Notes: generated by a model not told the origin, from the letters alone. A stretch of DNA of 64,000 bases from MedAcidi-G1 sp000817085 (GCA_045568635.1 JBJLAO010000004.1:186001-250000); one strand, 5' to 3'; counted from the stretch's first letter, positions 36,491 through 45,678 are shown. A program made the numbers and translations.

Positions 36491-37402
36491 ATGGCAACAA
36501 CTGGCAAAAAAACTATCCTTGCTGCACTGATAGCAAATCTAGGAATAGCTATTGCAAAATTCGCAGGTTTTGCAATAACTAAGTCGTCTACGATGTTGGC
36601 TGAAGGAATCCACTCCAGTGCAGATTCAGCAAATCAGTTGCTGCTACTGCTAGGCACACGAAGAGCTAAGCGCGAACCCAGTTCAAAACATCCCTTTGGA
36701 TATGGTCGCGAAAGATACTTTTGGTCTTTTGTAGTTGCTTTAATTTTATTTTCTTTGGGTTCACTGTTTGCGATTTATGAAGGTATAGAAAAAATTCGCC
36801 ATCCTCACACTCTTAATAATGCGAGTTGGGCTATCGGAATTCTAATTTTCGGAATATTTATTGAGTCATTTTCTTTCAGAACCGCGATTGTTGAAGCAAA
36901 AACGATCAAGGGTGAGACTACTTGGTCTAAGTTTGTAGTCCGGTCAAAACAACCTGAAATCCCAGTGGTTCTTCTGGAAGACGCTGGGGCATTGTTTGGA
37001 ATGGTTATTGCTCTAGCAGCTATATCCATGGTGAAAATAACTGGAGAACCTATCTGGGATGGAGTCGGCACACTCTCTATTGGAATCCTTTTAGGAGTAA
37101 TCGCGACTATTCTTGCCCGTGAAATGCATAGCCTCATTATCGGTGAAGCTGCTACTGAAGAAGACCTTTCAAAAATTGTAAGTATCATTGAAAACAACAG
37201 TCAGGTTTCTAAATTAGTGGAAATTAGAACCCAACATTTAGGACCAGAAGAAATTCTTATAGGTGTTAGGGTCAGTTTTAATGAAACTCTTCAAACTAAA
37301 GAGATAGCCAACCTCATAAATAAGTTGGAAGCTGACATCAGATTTGAGCTCAAAAATGCTGGCCCCATTTTCATAGAGCCTGAGCTGACCGAAGGTAACT
37401 AA
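36491..37402 (+). CDS. Cation diffusion facilitator (CDF) transporter
   Basis: CDF proteins export divalent metals such as Zn2+, Fe2+ or Mn2+ in exchange for protons. The 303-residue protein has about six membrane helices. HSSADSANQ (about 41-49) carries a metal-type Asp and EDAGALFG the second site. KHPFGYGRERYFWSF is the family signature. The C-terminal cytoplasmic domain (about 220-300) is the dimerising ferredoxin-like fold. The metal cannot be told from sequence. It stands alone, divergent from the MaoC gene. Confidence 0.9.
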   Translation: MATTGKKTILAALIANLGIAIAKFAGFAITKSSTMLAEGIHSSADSANQLLLLLGTRRAKREPSSKHPFGYGRERYFWSFVVALILFSLGSLFAIYEGIEKIRHPHTLNNASWAIGILIFGIFIESFSFRTAIVEAKTIKGETTWSKFVVRSKQPEIPVVLLEDAGALFGMVIALAAISMVKITGEPIWDGVGTLSIGILLGVIATILAREMHSLIIGEAATEEDLSKIVSIIENNSQVSKLVEIRTQHLGPEEILIGVRVSFNETLQTKEIANLINKLEADIRFELKNAGPIFIEPELTEGN

Positions 37403-37453
37403 TTTGCGGCTTCAATACAGACTGGTACTATTCAATTAGCGATTGGATTAGTT

Positions 37454-38722
37454 ATGAAGAAAGAAGATATAGACCTTTTAGATCTAGACAGATTTCTCAC
37501 ACAAGAACATCATGAAATGTTCAATTATCTTCGGAAGGAAGACCCCGTAAGTTGGCATAATGAACCAGATGGACCTGGTTTTTGGAACGTTGTTCGTCAT
37601 GCAGATTTAGTTGAAGTAAATAGAAATGCTGAGGTTTTCTCTTCGGAGACTGGGGGTATCTCTATAGCGGATCCACATGAACACGAAGATGGTTCAAAAG
37701 GTTTCGATCTTCGGGGAACTCAGATGCTTTATACAGATCCACCTAAGCACACTCGTTATAGGAAATTAGTAAACCGCGGTTTCACCCCAAGAATGATCGG
37801 ATTACTTGAAAAATACTTACGGTTTAGAACTATTTTGATAGTTGATGAAGTCATCGAAAAAGGGAGTTGCGATTTTGTAGTAGATGTAGCCGCAGAACTC
37901 CCCTTGCAAGCCATCGCTGAAATAATGGGTGTCCCTCAAGAAGAAAGAAACAAACTCTTTGAATGGTCTAACAAAATGATTGGAATCGAAGACCCAGAGT
38001 ATGCGGGACAAGACAATCAAGCTGCCGCATTTGAGCTATACGCGTATGCAAATGAATTGGCTAATAAGAGACGTGAAGAACCTCAAGATGATTTAATTAC
38101 TCGATTAATCAATGCTGAGATAATAGGAGATGATGGCGAGCCTACCGTTCTAAATGAGCAAGAAATCGACGGATTTATGCTGCTGATGACTGTCGCTGGA
38201 AATGAAACAACACGTAATGCAACTTCACAAGGCTTGTGGGCACTGATAGAACACCCCGAACAGTTTGATTTATTAAAAGAAAATACCCCAGATCTGATCG
38301 ATACCGCAGTAGATGAAATCGTTAGATTTGCTACTCCCGTTTTGCATTTCAGAAGGACAGCGACCCAAGATACGGAAATAAATGGCCAGAAGATAAATGC
38401 CGGAGACAAAGTAGTGATGTGGCATGTTTCAGCCAACAGAGATGATTCAGAATTCGAAAATCCTTTTTCATTAGATATCCGGCGCTCACCAAATAATCAT
38501 GTTGGATTTGGCGGTGGAGGACCTCACTTTTGCCTCGGGGCTAACCTTGCGAGACTTGAATTAAGAATAATTTTCGAAGAACTCTGCAAAAGAATGCCCG
38601 ATGTTTCTCTAGATGGGGAGCCTTCACGTCTTAGATCAAACTTCATTAACGGGGTTAAACATATGCCTGTCTCTTTTACTCCGGGAGATAAAGTCAACCC
38701 CAAACCAAATTTTGATACCTAG
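37454..38722 (+). CDS. Cytochrome P450 (CYP125/CYP142-like)
   Basis: This 422-residue soluble heme monooxygenase would hydroxylate a lipid or sterol. The I-helix has MTVAGNETTRNA, the ExxR motif is EIVR, and the heme-binding loop is GFGGGGPHFCLGAN with Cys360 as axial ligand. The stretch MLYTDPPKHTRYRKLVNRGFTP and the end RSNFINGVKHMPV are like mycobacterial CYP125, CYP142 and CYP123 families, which oxidise sterol side chains. No ferredoxin or reductase is adjacent. With the nearby Ltp2 and ChsH-like genes this suits sterol-like substrates, which is inference. Confidence 0.88.
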   Translation: MKKEDIDLLDLDRFLTQEHHEMFNYLRKEDPVSWHNEPDGPGFWNVVRHADLVEVNRNAEVFSSETGGISIADPHEHEDGSKGFDLRGTQMLYTDPPKHTRYRKLVNRGFTPRMIGLLEKYLRFRTILIVDEVIEKGSCDFVVDVAAELPLQAIAEIMGVPQEERNKLFEWSNKMIGIEDPEYAGQDNQAAAFELYAYANELANKRREEPQDDLITRLINAEIIGDDGEPTVLNEQEIDGFMLLMTVAGNETTRNATSQGLWALIEHPEQFDLLKENTPDLIDTAVDEIVRFATPVLHFRRTATQDTEINGQKINAGDKVVMWHVSANRDDSEFENPFSLDIRRSPNNHVGFGGGGPHFCLGANLARLELRIIFEELCKRMPDVSLDGEPSRLRSNFINGVKHMPVSFTPGDKVNPKPNFDT

Positions 38723-39024
38723 CCAATACTCGTCCCGAGTAAACTTCCCGATCAAATAAGTAGCTGAACAGGCTCCTGCTGTCACGGAACAGCACATGTT
38801 AATAAACCAGAGATACCTGTGCCCTAATAATCAATGGATCTTTACTACCTCTTGTAATACCGAGAATTAATGAGGCATTTATACAAGGGCGCGCTTATGC
38901 CAAAACGACAGCTCAACTTTTTTCATCCTGCACGTCACGGTGCTTATGTGCGACTTCTCAGCTCACACGACCTGAACATAGTCAACTTCCTATAAGCCTG
39001 CTGACTTGTACTGTTTAATTGAAG
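38723..39024. other. 302-base stretch with no recognised gene
   Basis: Two small hairpins lie here: ACTCG-TCC-CGAGT (38729-38741) just after the P450 stop and GCTGT/ACAGC around 38780-38795. Neither has a U-run. A 32-codon plus-strand ORF (38897-38995) follows AGGGCG. The stretch looks richer in G+C than its flanks. I recognise no RNA family, riboswitch or gene remnant. Confidence 0.4.
38897..38995 (+). CDS. Possible 32-residue small protein
   Basis: An ATG with AGGG seven bases upstream opens a 32-codon frame (starts MPKRQLNFFHPARHG). It is basic, with three His and three Arg, and has no membrane segment. It lies in a gap after the P450 gene and before the convergent EamA gene. There is no comparative support, so it may be chance. 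Confidence 0.2.
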   Translation: MPKRQLNFFHPARHGAYVRLLSSHDLNIVNFL

Positions 39025-39960
39025 TTAAGAAATTTTTGATTTAAAGATTGAAGTTGGATTTATTTCTGTTCGAGTGGTTAACCACGCACCTACTAAAAGA
39101 ACGACAACTCCAAACAGCTCCCAAAAGGAAAGTTTCTCTTTTAAAAGAAAGACTCCCAACAGAGAGGCAACAATTGGAATTAGGTAGGTGACTATTGAAG
39201 TTCTCAGTGCACCAACCCTTCCAGTCAGAGTCGTTGCAGCGGCATAGGCCACCCCGGTTCCCCCTATGCCAACAGCCAAATTTGCCCCGATCGCTTTCAA
39301 AGACCAAATAGAATTCATCATGCCATATACGCCAAAAGGCATTGTAAGAAGAGATGAAATCGCAAGAACACGAGATAAAACAGGCAGAGAACCATATTTT
39401 CTTTGCAGTGGTCCAGCCATATTGACCGAAACCGCATAAGAAGTCATAGCCAGCAGGACCAACAAAACTCCAAGCGCACTCGTTCCACCTCCATTTATTG
39501 TAGGTAAACCAACCATTGAAATACCCATGGCACCTAGAAAGAGCCCAATAACCTGGACTTTTCTTACTGGAACGCCAAATATCAAAAGTCCAATTATCAA
39601 AGTCATTATCGGCATTGCACTATTGAGCATCCCCGTAACTGAGGAATCAATCCACTGTTGTGCTATTGGAAACATTGTGAAAGGGAAAGCCATCCATGTG
39701 AAAGCAAGAAAAATTATCGCCCACCAATCAGACGTTTCAATAGGTTTTCTAGCTGATGGAAGCCACACGAGTGCAAAAAAACCTAATGTAGGTCTTAACC
39801 ATGTAATTAATCCTGGATGTTCTGCTTCAAGTGCGATATCCATGAAAAAAAATGAAGAGCCCCATATACTTGCTGCTGTTAACAACAAGATCCAATCAAA
39901 TTTTTCAAAAGGCTTCTCTTCGCTGAGAAAATCGGAACTTTGGTTTCTATTTTCTTTCAC
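39025..39960 (-). CDS. EamA/DMT-superfamily transporter
   Basis: This 311-residue integral membrane protein has two EamA repeats of five helices each (about 25-155 and 165-300). Motifs include AASIWGSSFFFMDIAL at the first helix and RVGALRTSIVTYLIPIVASLLGVF split across the second repeat. Such permeases export metabolites or amino acids. The substrate is not visible. It is divergent from the double-hydrolase lipoprotein gene. Confidence 0.88.
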   Translation of the reverse strand: MKENRNQSSDFLSEEKPFEKFDWILLLTAASIWGSSFFFMDIALEAEHPGLITWLRPTLGFFALVWLPSARKPIETSDWWAIIFLAFTWMAFPFTMFPIAQQWIDSSVTGMLNSAMPIMTLIIGLLIFGVPVRKVQVIGLFLGAMGISMVGLPTINGGGTSALGVLLVLLAMTSYAVSVNMAGPLQRKYGSLPVLSRVLAISSLLTMPFGVYGMMNSIWSLKAIGANLAVGIGGTGVAYAAATTLTGRVGALRTSIVTYLIPIVASLLGVFLLKEKLSFWELFGVVVLLVGAWLTTRTEINPTSIFKSKIS

Positions 39961-40006
39961 GTATGAAAGCTATCTGGAATATTAGATTGTGTACCAAGAG
40001 GCGTAG

Positions 40007-42346
40007 ATGATGACCAAGAGATTTTTTACTATTTTTTCTTTTTTACTTGTTATTAACGCGTGCTCAGAAACACCCACAACAACCCAAACACCCACAACAA
40101 CCCAAACACCCACAACAACCCAAACACCCACAACAACCCAAACACCCACAACAACCCAAACACCCACAACAACCCAAACACCCACAACAACCCAAACACC
40201 CACAACAACCCAAACACCCACAACAACCCAAACACCCACAACAACCCAAACACCCACAACAACTAATGTTCCAATGCCTTATGATCCTGAAAAGTTCTTA
40301 GACAGAGGTCCTTGGGCAGTAGGCGTACGCACCATCCAGTTAGAAGACAGACCATTTGAAGTTTGGTACCCGATCGAACCAGACGTCATTGCAGGAAAAC
40401 CTTCTGAAGTTTTTGACAGCATAAATGTAATTTCTGAAGTCGTCCGACCTTTCATTCCAGGTGACCTGGGTGGTGAAGTAGACACGAATTCATACAGGGA
40501 TGCCGCTCCTGCAAACAAGGGAGGTCCTTTTCCGGTAGCTGCTTATAGTCATGGAAGCCCCGGGTACCGTCAGGCAGCTACTTTCCTGACAAGTCATCTT
40601 GCTAGTCATGGTGTGATTACATTTGCCGTGGAACATCTTGGTCGAAGCCTCACCACCTTATTGACTCCGCTAGCCGGCTCTGACAACTCAGAAGGTGACG
40701 CCGCTGATCTTTTTGAGGCCTTGGAAATTATTGGTGAAGACTCTGAATTGGGTCCTATAACTGACGCCTCTAAAATAGCGATAATTGGACATTCTGCGGG
40801 TACAAGAACTGCAGCTCTTGCGACTGCAGATGATCGAGTTGCTGGTGTCGCCCTTCTCGCTGGTGGGTTTCAGGCTCTTGCAGTTGACCGACCTGCTTTG
40901 TTGGTTGTGTTTGAAAATGACTCAATAGTTGAGCCATCAATTTCTTGGGAATTGCACGAATCAATCGATAATTCGGTTTTCATTAATATTGCTGAAACTG
41001 GACATGCTACAGCGTTAGACGCATGTCCTTTGATTCAGGAAAGGGGTGGCCTTACCGAGTTGCGTGATGCTCTCGGTGATTCCACGGTTCGAGCTGGTGA
41101 AGATGGATGCTTACCTGATGATGCCGACGCGAGAGCTGTTCACGACCTTTTGCGTGTTTATCTGACTGGTTTTACTTATGAAGTTCTCGGTCTTCCAACG
41201 GGAACATTTAGAATGACAGCAGAGCTCGCTGATCTAATTCCAGATGTCGAACTTCGAGGATACAACGAGCCCCCATCTAAACCAGTTGAACCAACCGAAA
41301 TCCCAGAAACTTCTGTTGGATCTTTAATTGAAATAGAAGAGATAGATGTAGGTGAGATAGGTGTAGGTTTTCGTGTTATTTACGAATCGGAATCAATTTT
41401 TGGTGAACCAATTGAAGTAAGCGGTCTTGTGTTGGCCCCGGATCTCAATGCAAAAAAATCGCGCCCTGTTCTTTCTGTAACAAATGGAACTCCTGGTCTT
41501 GCCGACCAGTGCGCTCCATCACGACAAGAACCTTTGCCTAACCTTTCGCTAATACAACCATTTATTGAAGCAGGTTGGGTAGTTGTGGCATCTGATTTCG
41601 AGGGACTAGGCACCGATGGCATTCATCACTACATAGTGGGTGAAAGTGAAGCTCGCGGAATATTTGACATCGTAAGAGCTGCTAAAAACATTGATGGAAT
41701 AAATGCTGATGGACCCCTTGTAGTTTGGGGTCATTCTCAAGGTGGACACGCAGCATTACATGCCAGCCAACGCTGGCTAGATCTAGCCCCAGAATTGAAC
41801 CTGGTAGGTGTTGCAGCGGGAGCACCTCCTTCACAGTTTCCTTTACTTAAATCGTTTCTACAAAGTGGTCCTTTCCAGGGATACCTAGTAATGGTCGGTG
41901 CCTCTTTTAGTTCTGCCTATCCAGAACTCGATTACGAGAGTCTCGTTAAACCAGAATATTTACCTCTTTTAGAAGAACTAGAAAAAGGTTGCATGGGCCA
42001 CATCTTTGAAGTCTTCAACCCAATTCCTTATGAAGAGTTTTTAACCGTCGATGATATTTTCTCTCTTCCAGACTGGAATGCTCGCCTTACAGAAAATGAT
42101 ACAAACCAAAGAAAACTTCAAGTCCCTACTGTTATTCTTCATGCAACAGACGACGAGCAGATACCTTTTATCGCTAGTCAATTACTTTTAGGGCAACTTT
42201 GTGCTTTCGCTGATTCTGCTCCCATCGAGCTGAGAGAGTACCCAGGCGTCAACCATGGGGCATCGGTGATTGCATATTGGGATGATTTAATAAGTTGGTC
42301 TGATGAAAGAATTAACGGCGCTCCTGCTAATGATCAATGCAATTAG
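40007..42346 (+). CDS. Lipoprotein with TPTTTQ repeats and two alpha/beta-hydrolase domains
   Basis: This 779-residue secreted protein has a lipoprotein signal ending VINAC, with Cys19 as lipid anchor. A Thr/Pro stalk of ten TPTTTQ units plus a partial copy (residues 22-86) follows. The first hydrolase domain (about 95-385) resembles PAF-acetylhydrolase/chlorophyllase folds with nucleophile Ser263 in GHSAG. The second (about 430-770) resembles secretory lipases with Ser577 in GHSQG and a C-terminal ATDDEQIP Asp region. It probably hydrolyses esters or lipids outside the cell. The gene is convergent with aquaporin, with no gap. Confidence 0.82.
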   Translation: MMTKRFFTIFSFLLVINACSETPTTTQTPTTTQTPTTTQTPTTTQTPTTTQTPTTTQTPTTTQTPTTTQTPTTTQTPTTTQTPTTTNVPMPYDPEKFLDRGPWAVGVRTIQLEDRPFEVWYPIEPDVIAGKPSEVFDSINVISEVVRPFIPGDLGGEVDTNSYRDAAPANKGGPFPVAAYSHGSPGYRQAATFLTSHLASHGVITFAVEHLGRSLTTLLTPLAGSDNSEGDAADLFEALEIIGEDSELGPITDASKIAIIGHSAGTRTAALATADDRVAGVALLAGGFQALAVDRPALLVVFENDSIVEPSISWELHESIDNSVFINIAETGHATALDACPLIQERGGLTELRDALGDSTVRAGEDGCLPDDADARAVHDLLRVYLTGFTYEVLGLPTGTFRMTAELADLIPDVELRGYNEPPSKPVEPTEIPETSVGSLIEIEEIDVGEIGVGFRVIYESESIFGEPIEVSGLVLAPDLNAKKSRPVLSVTNGTPGLADQCAPSRQEPLPNLSLIQPFIEAGWVVVASDFEGLGTDGIHHYIVGESEARGIFDIVRAAKNIDGINADGPLVVWGHSQGGHAALHASQRWLDLAPELNLVGVAAGAPPSQFPLLKSFLQSGPFQGYLVMVGASFSSAYPELDYESLVKPEYLPLLEELEKGCMGHIFEVFNPIPYEEFLTVDDIFSLPDWNARLTENDTNQRKLQVPTVILHATDDEQIPFIASQLLLGQLCAFADSAPIELREYPGVNHGASVIAYWDDLISWSDERINGAPANDQCN
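40070..40264 (+). repeat. 18-bp tandem minisatellite, 10 full units plus a partial
   Basis: The unit ACACCCACAACAACCCAA repeats without a mismatch from 40070 to 40249, then a 15-base partial copy follows. It encodes TPTTTQ in the lipoprotein stalk. Because the unit has no stop codon in any frame, all six frames stay open here, so the other ORFs are shadows. The perfect copies point to recent expansion. Confidence 0.95.
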
Positions 42347-43024
42347 CTAACCTGAGTTCGTTTGAGATTTCGGAAATAAAAACCTTATAACCAAGACAGC
42401 TAGACCTAATCCGACTATTTGCATCAAAATAAACATTGGTGCTGAAGATGGTTCTATTCCTGCAAAAGTATCCGAGAGCATTCTGGCTACTGATACAGCC
42501 GGGTTGGCGAAGCTAGTCGATGAAGTGAAATAGTAAGCGCCACCTATATACGCCCCAACCACATAGGGAATGTGATTTGATCTCTTAGTTTTAAGCAAGC
42601 TAAATACGATAAGTAGAAGGCCTAAGGTAGCGATCACTTCTGCTAGCCATAAATTTGCGCCTGACCTTGTCTTTTCAGACAACTGAAACCAATCCAAGTC
42701 AAACATGATGTTCGCCAATACAGTTCCCACACAACCTCCAATGATCTGAAAGATAATTATTGGTATGACTTCATTTCTTTTACGGTGTCCAAGAATCCAT
42801 GCTGAGACGGTAACTGCGGGATTGAAGTCTGCTGAAATTGTTCCAAAAATTGAAATAATTGCTATGAGCACCCCGGTAGTCGCAGCTGCATTTTGCAATA
42901 GTTGAAGTCCACTATCTGATGGGCTTAGCCTTTCAGCCATTATTCCAGACCCAATCACGCCGATTAGAAGAAACATAGTTCCTAAAAATTCAGATAAAAG
43001 AATACGGGATCGGGTTAAAAACAT
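42347..43024 (-). CDS. MIP-family aquaporin/glycerol channel
   Basis: This 225-residue membrane channel has six helices and both half-helix motifs: NPAVTV (about 68) and NPAVSV (about 178), the second followed by ARM, supplying the selectivity-filter Arg. Aquaporins pass water, glycerol or other small neutral solutes; some sit in arsenic clusters and pass arsenite. The arsC gene in this window is far away, so no arsenic link is claimed. It ends directly against the lipoprotein gene and is followed by cimA after a 46-base gap. Confidence 0.9.
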   Translation of the reverse strand: MFLTRSRILLSEFLGTMFLLIGVIGSGIMAERLSPSDSGLQLLQNAAATTGVLIAIISIFGTISADFNPAVTVSAWILGHRKRNEVIPIIIFQIIGGCVGTVLANIMFDLDWFQLSEKTRSGANLWLAEVIATLGLLLIVFSLLKTKRSNHIPYVVGAYIGGAYYFTSSTSFANPAVSVARMLSDTFAGIEPSSAPMFILMQIVGLGLAVLVIRFLFPKSQTNSG

Positions 43025-43070
43025 AGTCTGAGCTTTACAAATCTTGAGTTAGTTTTAAGTTGCATAAAAT

Positions 43071-44693
43071 TTAATTCTTAGCATGCAAGAGACCATAAAC
43101 GAGCGAATCAACAAGAGCCTGCCAAGACGCTTCAATGATATTTGTTGACACACCAATAGTTGTCCAAGTCTGTTCACCATCTGTGGTGTCGAGAAGAACT
43201 CTTGTTACGGCTCCAGTGCCTCTTTCAGATTCAAGAACTCGAACTTTGTAATCATTCAGGTTGAAGTGATCTATAAGAGGAAGTTCGTTTCTTAAAGCTT
43301 TTCTTAGAGCGGAATCAAGCGCATTTACAGGGCCATTCCCGTCTCCTTCAGCTGTTATTTTTTCTTCGCCAACAATGATGGTGACTACTGCATGGGTGTT
43401 TACTTCTACAGCCACATCATTCCAAGCTCGTGCTCCACTTCCTTTGTTGTGACCAACTTTGACTGAAAAAGAATCAACTTCAAAATAGTCTTGTGACCAA
43501 CCTGTCGCTGACCTAATCAATAGCTCTAAAGATGCGTCTGCCGCTTCAAAATGGTAACCCTCGTACTCAAGCTCTTTTAGGGTCTCAACTACCTCTCCAA
43601 TTATTCCGGCATCTAGATCAATTCCAATTTCTTTTGCTTTCAGTTCAATAGTCGATCGGCCTGACATTTCAGAAACTAAAAATCTTGTCCCATTACCTAC
43701 CGCCTCGGGATCTATGTGTTCATACGCGTCTCTTCTTCGAGCTATAGCACTGGTATGGAGCCCCGCCTTATGGGCAAATGCCTTTGTGCCTACGTAAGGT
43801 TGTTGCGGGTCAGAAGCGAAATTAACCAGTTCAGCCACGTGTCGTGACACGGAAGTCAAATTTTCTAAATGCTCTTTCGCAATAGTTTCAATTCCGAGTT
43901 TGAGACTGAGATTAGCTATAACTGGAACTAAGTCACAGTTTCCTACTCTTTCTCCATAGCCGTTAATTGTTCCTTGCACTTGCGATGCTCCGCCTATAAC
44001 GCCCGCTATTGCATTTGCGACTCCACATCCTGTGTCGTTGTGCAAGTGCACGCCGATTTCACAGTCAATTACGTCAGTAACTTCTTTTACAATTTTTTCT
44101 ACCTCATGTGGAAGTGAACCACCGTTTGTATCGCATAGAACAACACAATCAGCCCCGCCTCGAGCGGCACCTTCTAAAACAGCCAAAGAAAAGTCTGGAT
44201 TGTCTTTATATCCATCGAAAAAATGCTCTGCATCGAAAAAAACTTTTAAATTTTTATTCTTTAGGAACCTAACTGATTCTTCAACCATTGCGATTCCTTC
44301 TTCGGGACTTGTTCTCAATGCTTCCGCAACATGGTACTCAGACGCTTTTCCCACAATGCAAACAACTTCTGTGTTCGCATCAAGCAAGTTTCTAAGAGTT
44401 GCGTCATCTTCTACTTCGCCATTAACTCTTCTTGTAGAACCAAATGCCACAAGTTGAGAGTTTTTTAAAGCCAGTTCTTTGGAAGCCCTTTCAAAAAACT
44501 CTTCATCCTTCGGATTCGCTCCGGGCCAACCACCTTCGATGTAGTGAACCCCCAACCGATCTAATTGATTAGCTATTCTCAACTTGTCATCGACAGTTAA
44601 AGAAATACCTTCCAGTTGAGCTCCATCACGGAGAGTTGTGTCATATATTTCAACTTTCTTAAGAAGAGTCGATGTCTCAAGTGACATGTTCAT
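43071..44693 (-). CDS. cimA: Citramalate synthase (CimA-type)
   Basis: CimA condenses pyruvate and acetyl-CoA to citramalate, giving a threonine-independent route to 2-oxobutyrate and isoleucine. The 540-residue protein has the HMGL catalytic domain with YDTTLRDGAQLEGISL, EGGWPGANPKDEEFF, HLHNDTGCGVANA and the C-terminal LeuA dimerisation domain. The EGGWPG wording fits the CimA subgroup rather than LeuA. Two ATGs, at 44693 and 44687, are possible starts; the open frame further up inside ilvE is not needed. The gene overlaps ilvE by about 17 bases, so the two share the leader upstream of ilvE. Confidence 0.9.
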   Translation of the reverse strand: MNMSLETSTLLKKVEIYDTTLRDGAQLEGISLTVDDKLRIANQLDRLGVHYIEGGWPGANPKDEEFFERASKELALKNSQLVAFGSTRRVNGEVEDDATLRNLLDANTEVVCIVGKASEYHVAEALRTSPEEGIAMVEESVRFLKNKNLKVFFDAEHFFDGYKDNPDFSLAVLEGAARGGADCVVLCDTNGGSLPHEVEKIVKEVTDVIDCEIGVHLHNDTGCGVANAIAGVIGGASQVQGTINGYGERVGNCDLVPVIANLSLKLGIETIAKEHLENLTSVSRHVAELVNFASDPQQPYVGTKAFAHKAGLHTSAIARRRDAYEHIDPEAVGNGTRFLVSEMSGRSTIELKAKEIGIDLDAGIIGEVVETLKELEYEGYHFEAADASLELLIRSATGWSQDYFEVDSFSVKVGHNKGSGARAWNDVAVEVNTHAVVTIIVGEEKITAEGDGNGPVNALDSALRKALRNELPLIDHFNLNDYKVRVLESERGTGAVTRVLLDTTDGEQTWTTIGVSTNIIEASWQALVDSLVYGLLHAKN

Positions 44694-45594
44694 TCCAGTC
44701 GGAGTACTCAGGCCTTTTACCTCTGACAGCTTCAAAAAATCTCTCTTGGATTGCTCTGGTTACAGGACCAGGATCTCCTATTTCTCTATCATCAACAGAT
44801 CTTATGGGAACTACTTCTGCTGCTGTACCAGAAAGAAAAGCTTCTTCAGCTGTATATAAATCGCTTCGTAAAATGTTTCCTTCTCGATATTCGATATCTA
44901 GATCTAATGCGATCTGCCTAACCGAATCTTGGGTGATTCCTTCCAAAGCTCCTGCACTTGTTGGTGGGGTAACAATTACTCCATTTCTTACTAGGAAAAG
45001 ATTCTCCCCTGTGCACTCAGATACATACCCTTGAGGAGATAGCAAAATCGCCTCATCATAGCCAGCTCTTACAGCTTGAACTTTAGCCATCTGCGAATTT
45101 ATGTAATGGCCGCAACCTTTTGCAGCTGGTGGCATTGCATTGGGATCATGCCTTTGCCATGACGAAATCATCATCCTTACCCCACTATTAATTCCTTCAT
45201 CACCCAGATATGCCCCCCATGGCCATGCTGCTATTGCAACATCAACTGAACAAGGCAAAGGGTTAAGTCCCATTTCCCCGTAAGACAGATATGCAAGCGG
45301 CCTTATATAGCAAGAAGGCAGACCATTAACTTTCACTGTTTCTTTAACAGCAGCTACGAGTTCATCTACCGAATAAGGAATGTCTATGCAAAGGATTTTA
45401 GCTGACCTAAAAAGGCGCTCTATATGGGGAGTTAGCCTAAAGACTGCAGGGCCGTTATCAGTTTCGTATGCGCGGATACCCTCAAAAACTCCATTTCCGT
45501 AATGCAAAGTGTGAGTGAGGACATGAACATTTGCTGAATCCCAGTCAACAAGTTGACCATTCATCCAAATCTTGTCAACTTTTTCAATCGGCAT
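44677..45594 (-). CDS. ilvE: Branched-chain amino acid aminotransferase
   Basis: IlvE makes Ile, Val and Leu from their 2-oxo acids using PLP. The 305-residue fold-IV protein has THTLHYGNGVFEGIRAY near the N-terminus, the PLP Lys in NSQMAKVQA, the Glu-type EAILLSPQGYVSECTGEN stretch, and LSGTAAEVVPI. A strong AGGAG lies 8 bases before ATG 45594. The operon continues into cimA, so two isoleucine-pathway enzymes are co-expressed. An attenuator-like leader lies between 45628 and 45711 (separate entries). Confidence 0.93.
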   Translation of the reverse strand: MPIEKVDKIWMNGQLVDWDSANVHVLTHTLHYGNGVFEGIRAYETDNGPAVFRLTPHIERLFRSAKILCIDIPYSVDELVAAVKETVKVNGLPSCYIRPLAYLSYGEMGLNPLPCSVDVAIAAWPWGAYLGDEGINSGVRMMISSWQRHDPNAMPPAAKGCGHYINSQMAKVQAVRAGYDEAILLSPQGYVSECTGENLFLVRNGVIVTPPTSAGALEGITQDSVRQIALDLDIEYREGNILRSDLYTAEEAFLSGTAAEVVPIRSVDDREIGDPGPVTRAIQERFFEAVRGKRPEYSDWNEHVT

Positions 45595-45627
45595 TTCTTC
45601 TCCTGTCCTTTACTTGTAGTCGAAACT

Positions 45628-45653
45628 AAAAAACCGCCCACCTCAGTGGACGG
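45628..45653 (-). terminator. Rho-independent terminator in the ilvE leader
   Basis: On the minus strand an 8-bp stem CCGTCCAC/GTGGGCGG with loop TGAG is followed at once by six T. One pair is a U-G wobble. The T-run ends 34 bases before the ilvE ATG, so it would stop transcription before the operon. It is the terminator arm of the proposed attenuator. Confidence 0.85.
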
Positions 45654-45656
45654 AAT

Positions 45657-45678
45657 AAGGCACACAAATGTGTGCCTT
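45657..45678 (-). promoter_or_regulatory. Pause/anti-antiterminator hairpin in the ilvE leader
   Basis: A perfect 10-bp stem AAGGCACACA/TGTGTGCCTT with a two-base turn starts directly after the leader-peptide stop codon. The leader repeats its first seven bases (AAGGCAC, 45705-45699), so leader RNA can compete for the 3' arm. The 3' arm UGCCUUA (45662-45656) can also pair with UGAGGUG (45645-45639) of the terminator, including three wobbles, giving a possible antiterminator. Confidence 0.7.

Noticed and set aside
40070..40264. CRISPR-like regular repeats here and at 47784-47972
   Set aside because: Units are 15-18 bp with no spacers and lie inside coding sequence; there are no cas genes.
40053..40266. 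Several long ORFs on both strands across the 18-bp repeats
   Set aside because: The repeat has no stop codon in any frame. Only the frame with signal peptide and hydrolase domains is a gene.
42347..43024. Aquaporin as an arsenite channel linked to arsC
   Set aside because: The two genes are about 19 kb apart with no shared operon.
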